A DNA stretch of 13,751 nt. Source: Desulfobacteraceae bacterium. Its GTDB lineage: Bacteria; Desulfobacterota; Desulfobacteria; Desulfobacterales; SG8-13. A program made the translations under genes and the position numbers. Below are positions 1 through 7,914 of the stretch, piece by piece (position 1 is the stretch's first letter; each line of letters opens with the position of its first letter). The notes under the pieces are model-generated. The model was not told where the DNA came from. It ran no database searches and saw only the letters and a program-made list of their open reading frames with translations. The DNA lies in NCBI GenBank assembly GCA_029287875.1, contig JARFQH010000104.1:1-13751 (forward strand). The letters are read 5' to 3'.

Positions 1-2
1 AC

Positions 3-146
3 GATCGCCATGCCGGTCAAGACGACGATGACATCGTCGCCCGGCAACTGCGGGAAGCTGCCGAGAAAGAAACCGACCCGGAGCTTAAAGCAAAACTTTG
101 GAAAGAATATGAAGCCTACAAGAAAAACAGTCGGCAAACCGATTGA
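3..146 (+). CDS. 3' end of an unidentified protein (5' truncated)
   Basis: An open frame enters from the left edge and ends at TGA 144-146, giving about 47 C-terminal residues. The product is strongly charged and helix-forming: an Asp-rich stretch, then heptad-like REAAEKETDPELKAKLWKEY, then a Lys-rich end. This composition looks like genuine coding sequence, whereas the overlapping frame over the same bases is basic and irregular. I do not recognise the family from this fragment. It lies just upstream of, or slightly overlapping, the lipoprotein gene, so it may be the previous gene of the same transcription unit. The start and any domains lie outside the window. Confidence 0.55.
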   Translation, partial: DRHAGQDDDDIVARQLREAAEKETDPELKAKLWKEYEAYKKNSRQTD

Positions 147-1419
147 GCTCCCCTGCTGCGCCCCGTTGATTTGGCCGGCCGGCTGTAAGAAGCGCATCCA
201 ATCGATATTTTTTCCGATGGCTCTGATCGTTCTCATCATCGTCTCCGGCTGTGCCACGACATTCCATACCCAGAAAGTCGTCCCCACCCAGATTCTGCAA
301 GCCCAGGAGGAAATTCCGGAAGACCAGCTGATGGACGTCGGTGTGCTTGTGTTTGAAACCGAGGAGATCACGACGGAATCCGCCGAAAAGGAAGGAACCA
401 CTCCAGAGATTCGAACGGCGGAATCGAATTTCATGCCTTACCACCTGAAAAACACACTGCAACAGAGCGGTCAGTGGGGAGCGGTGCGGGTTATTCCAAA
501 CGAGGCCGCCAGCACGGACGTTGTGGTAAAAGGAAAAATCGCAAAATCCAACGGAGAGATCCTGGTGATGGACGTGGCCGTCATCGATGCCACCGGCACC
601 GACTGGTTTCACAAATCTTACCGCATCGAGGCCAGCCGCGCGGCGTACGATGACACCCAGAAGGGAAGGAGAGACGCCTTCCAGGACCTGTACAACACGA
701 TTGTCAACGACATGGCGAATTACAAACTGAAACTGTCTGCGCAGGAGATCCACAACATCCGTACGGTCTCCCGGTTGAAATTCGCGCAAGATTTTGCTCC
801 GATTGCCTATACCGGCTATTTAGCCGCCAACAAAGATGACCGACTTACCATCCAACGTCTACCGGCCGACGGCGACCCCATGATGGAGCGGTTGCAAAGA
901 ATAAGGGAAAGAGAATACATGTATGTGGATGTCCTCAACAATTACTACGAGGAATTTTATAATGAAATGTGGCCGCCTTACGAAAATTGGCGTCACCTGA
1001 GCTTCGATGAGCTGGCGGCCATCAGAAAAATCAAGCGAGACGCTCTGATCCGTCAGATAGCCGGGGCTTTGATAATAGCGGGTGCGGTTGCTCTCGGTGC
1101 CAGTGATGTCACCAACACTGCAGGAATAGAGACCGGAATGATCATTCTCGGCGGTCAGGTTCTCATCAACGGGTTTAACATTTCAAGAGAAGCGAAAATT
1201 CACTCCGAAGTCATCAAGGAACTGAGCGATTCATTTGGAAGCGAAATGAAGCCTGTGGTGATGGAGTTTGAAGGAAAACAGTACGAACTGACCGGTTCCG
1301 CCCAAGAGCAGTTTGATGCCTGGCGAAAACTGTTGCGCCAGATTTACGATGCCGAGACCGGTTTTGGACCGGATGCCTCCGGTGACCCCGCAAACCCGGC
1401 CCTGTCGGCAGATCCTTAG
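109..1419 (+). CDS. Conserved-type lipoprotein of the VWA/MotA-like cluster
   Basis: Predicted envelope lipoprotein of unknown function. A basic stretch (KKR) is followed by a hydrophobic run ending in a lipobox, IVSGC, whose Cys codon is 250-252; Asp is absent at +2, which suits outer-membrane sorting. The start is uncertain. ATG 109 overlaps the previous gene by 38 bases and gives a long signal. TTG 166 gives a more normal 28-residue signal but has no ribosome site. ATG 217 would lose the basic residues. The mature part has an alpha/beta region that recalls small periplasmic assembly domains, then a Tyr/Trp-rich helical region, then a Gly/Ala-rich hydrophobic stretch (about residues 315-357 from ATG 109) that could insert in a membrane, then a charged helix and a Pro/Ala-rich tail. 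First complete gene of the cluster; a role as outer-membrane anchor is inference. Confidence 0.8.
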   Translation: MKPTRKTVGKPIELPCCAPLIWPAGCKKRIQSIFFPMALIVLIIVSGCATTFHTQKVVPTQILQAQEEIPEDQLMDVGVLVFETEEITTESAEKEGTTPEIRTAESNFMPYHLKNTLQQSGQWGAVRVIPNEAASTDVVVKGKIAKSNGEILVMDVAVIDATGTDWFHKSYRIEASRAAYDDTQKGRRDAFQDLYNTIVNDMANYKLKLSAQEIHNIRTVSRLKFAQDFAPIAYTGYLAANKDDRLTIQRLPADGDPMMERLQRIREREYMYVDVLNNYYEEFYNEMWPPYENWRHLSFDELAAIRKIKRDALIRQIAGALIIAGAVALGASDVTNTAGIETGMIILGGQVLINGFNISREAKIHSEVIKELSDSFGSEMKPVVMEFEGKQYELTGSAQEQFDAWRKLLRQIYDAETGFGPDASGDPANPALSADP

Positions 1420-1469
1420 CCTGTATATTTCATGAAATTAGCGAGCTAATAAAAGACCGTCAGAAAACC

Positions 1470-3020
1470 ATGCCGCACCCATCACAAAACGAACACCCCT
1501 CGAAAAAGGGCTCTGCGGAAGTCATCAGCCCCCTGTCCATTCAAGGGCCAAGCCGCGGGCAGGACCGTCTTCGGCCTGAAAGACACCGCCTTCGAAACGT
1601 CTTACTGCTCGGCTTGGTACTGATTGCCATCGTTGCCCTGGGGGGATGGCTTTTGCACTACCTGAAGTTTAATCCCATTGTTGCCGTACCGGATACCCCG
1701 CCGCCTGTCGCCGATGATAAGAGCATAACCGCCCTGCCGGATTCCGTAAAACCAGCACCCTCTATCCCGGCTGTATCTGAAACGGCAACACAGGCGATGG
1801 AAAAAGCGCAGGCAGAAAGGCAGCGAGATGAATTTTCCCGGGTCACATCCACGCTGGAGAACAAAGGGGTGTCCGAATGGGGCGGGACCCTGTATTCGGA
1901 AATGATTACCCTCGGTCGGGAGGCTTACACGCTGCTGTCGCAAAACGATTATAACGCCGCAACCGACCGTTACGCGGCCGCCCTAAAAAATGCGAACCTG
2001 CTGGTCGGTCGAATGCCGGCCGCTTTGCAACGCTTCATCGAAGAGGGGTTGGCGGCCCTGACCGAAGGCGACGGCCAAATGGCGCAAAACAACTTCCAAG
2101 CGGCCCTTTTGCTGGACCCGGATAACACGGACGCCCGACACGGCCTGGCGAGAGCCGCGCAGGCCGAAGCCGTCAAGCGCCTCGTCGAATCGGCTACCGC
2201 CCACGAGAGCGACCGAAACGATGCCCTGGCCCTGGTCGACTACCGGCAGGCCCTGGCGCTGGACCCCGAAGCGGAGCGAGCGATTGCCGGTCGCATCCGG
2301 GTACAGGCAAGACTCGAAGAGACGAAATTCCAACAGCTGATGTCCGCGGGTCTGGCGGCACTGGCCCAAAACGATCTTCAGACGGCCCGATCCCGACTGC
2401 TTGAGGCCAGGGCGATTCGACCGGATGACCCCGGGGTCGTCGATGCACTGGCGCAGACGGATCAGGCGATCCGGCTGAACCGGATCGAGAATCTTCGTCA
2501 AACTGCGATTCGGGCCGAACAATCGGAAGATTGGGAACAGGCGCTGGCCTCCTATCAGAATGTCCTCGAGTTGGACGGCAACATTCGCTTTGCCGTTCAG
2601 GGCACGGCGCGTGCCCAGGACTACATCCGCATCAACAAGCGGATTCGCTTTTTTCTCGAAAAGCCCGGTGCCCTGGAGGCCGATCGCCAGCTTCAAAACG
2701 CGCTGGCACTGCTCGACGAAACCGGGGGCTTCAAGGTCAGGGGCCCTCGGCTGAATGCCCGGATCGAACAGCTGAAGGCGCTGGTCGAAACCGCCCAGAC
2801 ACCGGTGCGGTTGACCATTGAATCGGATAATAACACAGAGGTGGCGGTCTATAAGATCGGAAAATTCGGCCGGTTTACCGTTCACGAGTTGTTCCTCAGG
2901 CCGGGCACCTACACGGTGGTCGGTTCGCGGGATGGCTACCAGGATGTCAGGAAAATCTTAAGGGTCGAATCCGGTCAACAACCCCAGCGCATATCGGTTA
3001 TCTGTAAGGTCAAGGTGTAA
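1470..3020 (+). CDS. Membrane-anchored TPR protein with PEGA-like C-terminal domain
   Basis: 516 residues. A cytoplasmic N-terminus of about 42 residues, rich in Arg/Lys and Pro, is followed by one membrane helix (about 43-63), a Pro-rich periplasmic linker to about residue 105, then helical repeats (about 140-390) of TPR type. Repeated patterns of the kind GLAALxxxDxxxAxxxxxxALxLDPD are visible, for example near 190-225 and 290-325. The last 70 residues (about 445-514) form a beta-rich domain with LRPGTYTVVGSRDGYQDVRK, the hallmark of PEGA-type domains also present in the next gene. TPR arrays usually bind protein partners, so a periplasmic scaffold is the likely role. It begins 50 bases after the lipoprotein gene with no strong ribosome site and is followed after only 11 bases by the PEGA-SUMF1 gene. 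Confidence 0.85.
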   Translation: MPHPSQNEHPSKKGSAEVISPLSIQGPSRGQDRLRPERHRLRNVLLLGLVLIAIVALGGWLLHYLKFNPIVAVPDTPPPVADDKSITALPDSVKPAPSIPAVSETATQAMEKAQAERQRDEFSRVTSTLENKGVSEWGGTLYSEMITLGREAYTLLSQNDYNAATDRYAAALKNANLLVGRMPAALQRFIEEGLAALTEGDGQMAQNNFQAALLLDPDNTDARHGLARAAQAEAVKRLVESATAHESDRNDALALVDYRQALALDPEAERAIAGRIRVQARLEETKFQQLMSAGLAALAQNDLQTARSRLLEARAIRPDDPGVVDALAQTDQAIRLNRIENLRQTAIRAEQSEDWEQALASYQNVLELDGNIRFAVQGTARAQDYIRINKRIRFFLEKPGALEADRQLQNALALLDETGGFKVRGPRLNARIEQLKALVETAQTPVRLTIESDNNTEVAVYKIGKFGRFTVHELFLRPGTYTVVGSRDGYQDVRKILRVESGQQPQRISVICKVKV

Positions 3021-3031
3021 GCAAAGCACAT

Positions 3032-5134
3032 ATGGTCGACAAGCCTATCGATAAGCGGTCACCGCCTGCCGAAACCATTGCGCCGATCCCCTATCGTCCC
3101 CCGCGACGAAATCGCGGCAAAACCGCCCGGCTCTCATGGAAATGGTTGACCGCTGCCGGCCTGGCTTTGGTTCTATTCGGGCTCGTCGCACTGGCCGGGT
3201 ATGTTTTTACGGCCCGCCGGGTCTTGATACAGATCGAACCGGCCCCGGCCGACATATCCATCCGGGGAAGCCTTCTGGCGCCGCGTTTCGGTGAGCACTA
3301 TCTGTTGCGACCCGGAAAATACACGCTGCAGGTCGACAAACCGTGTTATGCGCCACTCGAGACCCAGTTGGTGGTCGGCGCGGATAAACACCAGAGCTTT
3401 CGCTTGACGCTGCAACAGCTTCCCGGCAAGCTCACAGTTCGGGCACACCCGAAGGACGCGCCTGACGCAGAAATTCGGGCAGCGCGGGTCTTCCTCGCGG
3501 GTCAAGAGGTGGGCCAAACGCCGCTCCTGGAGCTGGCGGCAGCGGCCGGGGTTCAGCGGCTGGTTGTCAAGGCCGAGCGCTACCAAGATCATCAGAGCGA
3601 GATAACCGTCGAGGGCTGCGGGAGACTCCAGGAAATGGATCTGGTGTTGACACCCGGGTGGTCCGACGTGTTCATCAGCTCTGTTCCGACCGGGGCGCTC
3701 GTCCTGGTCGATGGCGCGCGGGTCGGCAAAACGCCGGTGACGCTGGAGCTTCCGGCGGGAACCCATGCGGTGGAATTGAGCGCCGAGCGTCATAAACCTT
3801 GGCAAACGCAGCTGGTGACAGAGGCGGGTCTTCCCAGGGAACTCAACGGTGTTCGTCTGGAACCGGCCGACGGCAAATTGATGGTAAAGAGCTCACCTGC
3901 GGGAGCACGTGTGATGGTCGGAAAGCGGTATAGCGGTCAAACCCCCCTCGAGGTGACCCTCGCGCCCGGGATCCCGCATGTCATTCAGCTCTCTAAAGCC
4001 GGTTATGAAGATGCCGTCCGCACCATTCAAATCGAAACGGCCGAAGAAGAGACCATGGAAGTGGATCTGCGCGCCGTAAAAGGGATCGTCCATTTTTCCG
4101 TCCAACCGGCAGGGGCCGAACTCTTCATTAACGGAAGGTCGATCGGGAAGGTACCCCAGCGCCTGGATCTACTGGCCACAGTCCAGAAGATCGAAATCCG
4201 GAAAAAAGGCTATCAGCCCTTTCAAACCCGTATAACACCCCGACCTGGATTCCCTCAGGAAATCCAGGCCGTTTTGAAAGCGCTGACCCCCAAAGGGACA
4301 TCCTCGCAAGAACGTATCGCGACGCGCAACGGGTATGCCCTGAAACTCATTCGACCCGGGCCGTTTGTCATGGGATCTTCCCGGGGGGAACAGGGACGTC
4401 GCTCCAATGAAACCCTGCGGAAAATCGAGCTGAAACGCCCCTTTTACATGGGTCTGAAAGAAGTCACGAACAGAGAATTCAGAGAATTCCTGGCCCGGCA
4501 CGATTCGGGCGATATAAACGCCATCAGTTTGAATGATGATGACCTGCCGGCTGTGCAGATCACATGGGAACAAGCGGCTCTGTACTGCAACTGGCTGAGT
4601 GCCAGAGAATCTCTGCCGCCGGCTTATGTCTTGAAAAACGGCAAGCTGGAGGCTGCCGAGCCCATGACCACCGGATATCGCCTGCCCACCGAAGCGGAGT
4701 GGGAATACTGCGCTCGCTTGACTCCTAGCGGCGCCAAACTGAAATATTCTTGGGGCGCCAAGTTTCCGCCAAGTTCGAAGTCCGGTAATTTTGCCGACAC
4801 CTCCGCCAAAAGCCTGCTGCCAAACACCATTGAAGGCTACACCGATGGATACCCGGCGGCGGCCTCCCCCGGGAAATTTCCGGCCAACCCTCTCGGATTC
4901 TTCGACATGGGCGGTAACGTGTCCGAATGGTGCAACGACTATTACGAAATTTACAGTTACGACGCCAAAAAGGTGGTCGCTGATCCCACCGGCCCCAAAG
5001 ACGGATCGCTGCGGGTAGTCAGGGGCTCCAGCTGGCGGCACGCCAGCATCAGCACATTGCGGCTGACCTACCGCGACTACAGTAATACCAAACGGCCGGA
5101 TCTGGGCTTTCGGATCTGTCGTTACGCCCAATAG
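3032..5134 (+). CDS. Membrane-anchored PEGA-repeat protein with C-terminal SUMF1 domain
   Basis: 700 residues. Basic, Pro-rich cytoplasmic N-terminus, one membrane helix (about 39-60), then five PEGA-like beta repeats in the periplasm (about 64-130, 134-205, 211-275, 281-347, 351-415), recognisable by SxPxGAxVxVxGxxxGxTP and by PGxHxVxLxxxGY. Residues about 436-697 form a SUMF1/formylglycine-enzyme-like domain: RPGPFVMGS, EVTNREFREF, YRLPTEAEWEYCAR, GFFDMGGNVSEW, VVRGSSW and a final LGFRICR. The Cys pair that binds copper in true formylglycine-generating enzymes is absent; His670 lies where the first would be. This is therefore probably a ligand-binding or structural SUMF1 rather than a sulfatase-activating enzyme. 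No sulfatase gene is nearby. Eleven bases after the TPR gene and twelve before the next, so almost certainly co-transcribed. Confidence 0.92.
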   Translation: MVDKPIDKRSPPAETIAPIPYRPPRRNRGKTARLSWKWLTAAGLALVLFGLVALAGYVFTARRVLIQIEPAPADISIRGSLLAPRFGEHYLLRPGKYTLQVDKPCYAPLETQLVVGADKHQSFRLTLQQLPGKLTVRAHPKDAPDAEIRAARVFLAGQEVGQTPLLELAAAAGVQRLVVKAERYQDHQSEITVEGCGRLQEMDLVLTPGWSDVFISSVPTGALVLVDGARVGKTPVTLELPAGTHAVELSAERHKPWQTQLVTEAGLPRELNGVRLEPADGKLMVKSSPAGARVMVGKRYSGQTPLEVTLAPGIPHVIQLSKAGYEDAVRTIQIETAEEETMEVDLRAVKGIVHFSVQPAGAELFINGRSIGKVPQRLDLLATVQKIEIRKKGYQPFQTRITPRPGFPQEIQAVLKALTPKGTSSQERIATRNGYALKLIRPGPFVMGSSRGEQGRRSNETLRKIELKRPFYMGLKEVTNREFREFLARHDSGDINAISLNDDDLPAVQITWEQAALYCNWLSARESLPPAYVLKNGKLEAAEPMTTGYRLPTEAEWEYCARLTPSGAKLKYSWGAKFPPSSKSGNFADTSAKSLLPNTIEGYTDGYPAAASPGKFPANPLGFFDMGGNVSEWCNDYYEIYSYDAKKVVADPTGPKDGSLRVVRGSSWRHASISTLRLTYRDYSNTKRPDLGFRICRYAQ

Positions 5135-5146
5135 AGGATAGGTGCG

Positions 5147-5500
5147 ATGACGCGTTGGCCCGCCATAGTTTTGACCGTCTTTAGTCTGCTTTTGAGTCAA
5201 GGACTCGGAGACGCCAATGGGAGCCGCAATATCATCCACCCCCTGCCGGGCCGAATCGATCGGCTGACGACATCGAGCAGTCGGCCGTCATCTTATATGC
5301 TGACGCAAATCGATGACGGCGGTTCGACCGAAAATAAGGGGTCTGAAACAGGCTCCGCAGAAGACAAACCGTCACCGCCTTCGGAGAAGAAACCCAAATC
5401 GGATAAAGCGCGGCCCAGCCGATCGGCACCCTTGAAACCGATGTCCCCATCTGAGGAAATCAAGGCGGATCAAGAGGTTGATTTTCCTTATGATATATAG
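5147..5500 (+). CDS. Small exported low-complexity protein
   Basis: 117 residues, no family recognised. Residues 1-25 are a plausible signal peptide (Arg near the start, hydrophobic IVLTVFSLLLS core, small residues at the end). The rest is disordered in character: Ser/Thr-rich, then Glu/Lys/Pro-rich (about 55-95). It ends in SPSEEIKADQEVDFPYDI, more hydrophobic than what precedes it and possibly the conserved working part, such as a docking tail. A GAGG at 5134-5137, overlapping the stop of the PEGA-SUMF1 gene, is a good ribosome site nine bases before this ATG and supports a real gene. Position and export suggest a periplasmic accessory of the complex; function unknown. Confidence 0.7.
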   Translation: MTRWPAIVLTVFSLLLSQGLGDANGSRNIIHPLPGRIDRLTTSSSRPSSYMLTQIDDGGSTENKGSETGSAEDKPSPPSEKKPKSDKARPSRSAPLKPMSPSEEIKADQEVDFPYDI

Positions 5501-5574
5501 CCCTGGTTTTTTTATGGTCCAACGAAGTCATTTGGGACCCAACACGCGATCACACTGCACGATGGACGGCAACC

Positions 5575-6381
5575 ATGAGAAAAAGCTTTCCCATTTCGTT
5601 TGAATTCGCCTACCAGCTGCTTTCGCTGATACTGATCGCCATCGTTGTGCACGCGGTCTATCTCGGGATCATCCGTCCGAAAGCCGATGTAATTCTGGCC
5701 CAACAGGCCGCCATGGCAAAAACGGATAACGCCCAGCAAACCACTGAGCGGTCGGTCTATGTGCTGATCCGCGATTATGAGCAGGAGGCCTGCTTCATTT
5801 TGCTGTTCTGGGCGCTGGCGATCATGATCTACAAAGGTGTCACGACAAGCCGCAATCGGGCATTGCTGCAACAAGACCTGCTCCCGCTGGCCGAAGGCGA
5901 TCGCATTCTTCCGGAAGACACCCGCGAGTTTGCCCGCAAAATCCAGGCCCTGCCGAATCATCAGCGCAACGCGCTGCTCCCGAGGGCTTTACTGGCGGGT
6001 TTGCAACGCTTCCGTACCACCCGCAACATCCAGGACGTTGCCGGCGCGACACATGCCTACTGCGTTGCCGAGAGTGAGCGGCTGGAGTCCGAGCTTTCCA
6101 TGATCCGCTACATCGCCTGGGCCATTCCATCGATCGGCTTCATCGGAACGGTGAGGGGTATCGGCGATGCCCTGGGCCAAGCCCACAAAGCCCTCGAGGG
6201 CGATATCTTCGGCGTGGTTCGGAGCCTGGGCGTCGCCTTCAACTCCACCTTGATTGCGCTGTTATTGAGTATTGTCCTCATGTTCATGCTACATCAATTA
6301 GAGCTGTTGCAGGAGCGCTATGTTTCGGAAACAGACGCGTACTGCGAGGAAAAGCTGACGAGCCACCTGCATGCAGCCTGA
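5575..6381 (+). CDS. MotA/TolQ/ExbB-family proton-channel protein
   Basis: 268 residues. Predicted membrane helices at about 11-31, 72-88, 177-200 and 216-240, with a large cytoplasmic loop between helices 2 and 3, as in MotA (four helices). The diagnostic part is at 183-239: AIPSIGFIGTVRGIGDAL followed by LGVAFNSTLIALLLSIVLMF, matching the MotA_ExbB signature in which a GT-rich helix and a T/S-containing helix line the ion path. Such proteins form pentamers around two copies of an ExbD/TolR/MotB-type partner and turn proton or sodium flow into movement in the periplasm. No classical ExbD/TolR/MotB gene is present, but the two VWA proteins downstream have a suitable membrane segment. No strong ribosome site is seen before this ATG; 74 bases separate it from the previous gene. 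Confidence 0.92.
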   Translation: MRKSFPISFEFAYQLLSLILIAIVVHAVYLGIIRPKADVILAQQAAMAKTDNAQQTTERSVYVLIRDYEQEACFILLFWALAIMIYKGVTTSRNRALLQQDLLPLAEGDRILPEDTREFARKIQALPNHQRNALLPRALLAGLQRFRTTRNIQDVAGATHAYCVAESERLESELSMIRYIAWAIPSIGFIGTVRGIGDALGQAHKALEGDIFGVVRSLGVAFNSTLIALLLSIVLMFMLHQLELLQERYVSETDAYCEEKLTSHLHAA

Positions 6382-6495
6382 CGGCCACCGCATAGCGTTA
6401 CCCGAGATGTGTTTGACAGGATCGCGGCGTATTCCAACCATCGATTTTTATTTTCATGCAAAATCAGGGCATAGATCATTGCAAAGGTAGATACC

Positions 6496-7914
6496 ATGTC
6501 GTTAATATCCCTTGAACTCAGTGATGTCGGCGTCTTGGCGGCGGGTCATCTGCCGCCGAGGTTGCTGGCCGTCGATGGACCGGAAACCGAAAGTCCCGGA
6601 TTTGCACTGCCGCAAAAAAAAGGACTTGTGGTGGGCCAATCCGCAGAACAGCAGGCCCGACTTCACCCCCAGAGGGTCCAACACCGCTTCTGGGACCAGT
6701 TGAGCACTGACCCGCTCAAAACCCCCCGACGCAACGCGGAAACCAATGCGGAGATTGCCTTTGCCCATCTGGCCCAGATTTGGGAAAAGTTAAAACCGCA
6801 TGGAAACGAGGTCATGATTGCCGTTCCGGCCTTTTACAGCCGGCATCAACTCGGGCTCCTTCTCGGCATGACCCAGGAATTGTCCATCCCGATTAAAGGT
6901 CTCGTCATCCAGGCGGTGGCAGCCGTGCCGCAACCTTATCCGGAAAGCCAACTGCTTTTTTTAGACATACATTTGCACCGCACGGAAGTGACGCTGCTCG
7001 AACAAGGCGAGCTGCTGCGCCTCCAGGAGACGGATACCCTGGATGAACTGGGTCTGATCCACCTTTACCGGATCTGGGCCGAAACAATGGCCGAAGAGTT
7101 TGTGCGAACCACGCGATTCGACCCGTTGCACGAAGCCGCCAGCGAACAGACGCTCTACGATCGCATACCGGAAATTCTGAACCGCTTGCGCAAAGATCAA
7201 ACGGTCACCATTGACCTGCGCGCCGGCGCCACCGTCCACCGGGTTGCCTTGAATCGGGATCTGCTAGTTCGAAAGTCCGCCTCTTTTCTCGAACAGGCTC
7301 GCGTTCTCGTCCGTTCGTTTATGGAAAAAACAGGCCGCCCACAGGGCAACGTGACGGTGCTGATGAGTCATCGCTTCGCCCGGTTGCCCGGGGCGACAAC
7401 CCTTATGTCCGGTTTCGACCAGCCGCGCCTGGTTGAACTCGAGATCGGGGCGAGTGCCCTTAACACGCTACGGATCTGGGACCAGTTTGATCGTCCGACC
7501 AACGGCAACGGCGCCGCTTTTTTCACCAGCCGGCCCTGGCAGCCGTCCAACACGGCCGGATCGCCGCAAAGCGAGCCGGTGAAGTCAACCGGTAGGCAGA
7601 CCACCCACCTGCTCTATCGCGATCTGGCCTATCCCATCACCGAAGCACCGCTTTCCATCGGGCAGAAAAACAGCGCCGCGGACGGAGGGCTGCTGATCGG
7701 CGGTCAGTCACCTGAGGCGGCTCGCCATTACTGCTCGATCCGGCGAATGGGTGAACAGGTTGTCTTAACGGTTATCGGAGACCAGGAAATTCTTATCGAC
7801 GACCAACCGCTGAAGGGCGAGCGCACGGCTCTGCACCTCGGCCAATCCGTTCGCTTGGGAAAACCCGGTGAGATCATCCGACTGATCGCCTGCCTGAAGG
7901 CCGATGAAACGTAA
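6496..7914 (+). CDS. Hsp70/actin-like domain protein with C-terminal FHA-like domain
   Basis: 472 residues, no signal peptide or membrane helix, so cytoplasmic. Residues about 85-330 resemble the Hsp70/actin ATPase fold: VMIAVPAFYSRHQLGLLLGM near 106-125 followed by IKGLVIQAVAAV corresponds to the DnaK VPAxF...GL...EPTAA segment. The nucleotide motifs look degenerate: LLFLDIHLHRTEVTLL (153-168) stands where DnaK has the Gly-rich phosphate-2 loop, and VLMSHRFARLPG (288-299) where DnaK has VLVGGSSRxP. Residues about 370-466 look like a forkhead-associated fold (SIGQ; ARHYCSI; ILIDDQPLKG; LHLGQSVRLG), which typically binds phosphothreonine peptides. A probable cytoplasmic scaffold or regulator of the membrane complex. 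AAAGGT upstream is a usable ribosome site; its 3' end overlaps the next start by 11 bases. Confidence 0.75.
   Translation: MSLISLELSDVGVLAAGHLPPRLLAVDGPETESPGFALPQKKGLVVGQSAEQQARLHPQRVQHRFWDQLSTDPLKTPRRNAETNAEIAFAHLAQIWEKLKPHGNEVMIAVPAFYSRHQLGLLLGMTQELSIPIKGLVIQAVAAVPQPYPESQLLFLDIHLHRTEVTLLEQGELLRLQETDTLDELGLIHLYRIWAETMAEEFVRTTRFDPLHEAASEQTLYDRIPEILNRLRKDQTVTIDLRAGATVHRVALNRDLLVRKSASFLEQARVLVRSFMEKTGRPQGNVTVLMSHRFARLPGATTLMSGFDQPRLVELEIGASALNTLRIWDQFDRPTNGNGAAFFTSRPWQPSNTAGSPQSEPVKSTGRQTTHLLYRDLAYPITEAPLSIGQKNSAADGGLLIGGQSPEAARHYCSIRRMGEQVVLTVIGDQEILIDDQPLKGERTALHLGQSVRLGKPGEIIRLIACLKADET

Noticed and set aside
4169..5239. Long open frames on the - strand (also 1983-2885 and 85-789)
   Set aside because: They lie opposite well-supported genes with clear domains, and their translations are Arg/Gly/Phe-rich with no recognisable motif: antisense shadows in GC-rich DNA.
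5507..5513. T-run as a rho-independent terminator after the small exported gene
   Set aside because: No stem precedes the seven T bases; the nearby GGTCC/GGACC pair lies after them.
6413..6441. Sigma-70 promoter before the Hsp70/FHA gene (TTGACA at 6413-6418)
   Set aside because: The -35 box is perfect, but the best -10 at a 17-base spacing is AACCAT, only three matches; too weak to list as a promoter.
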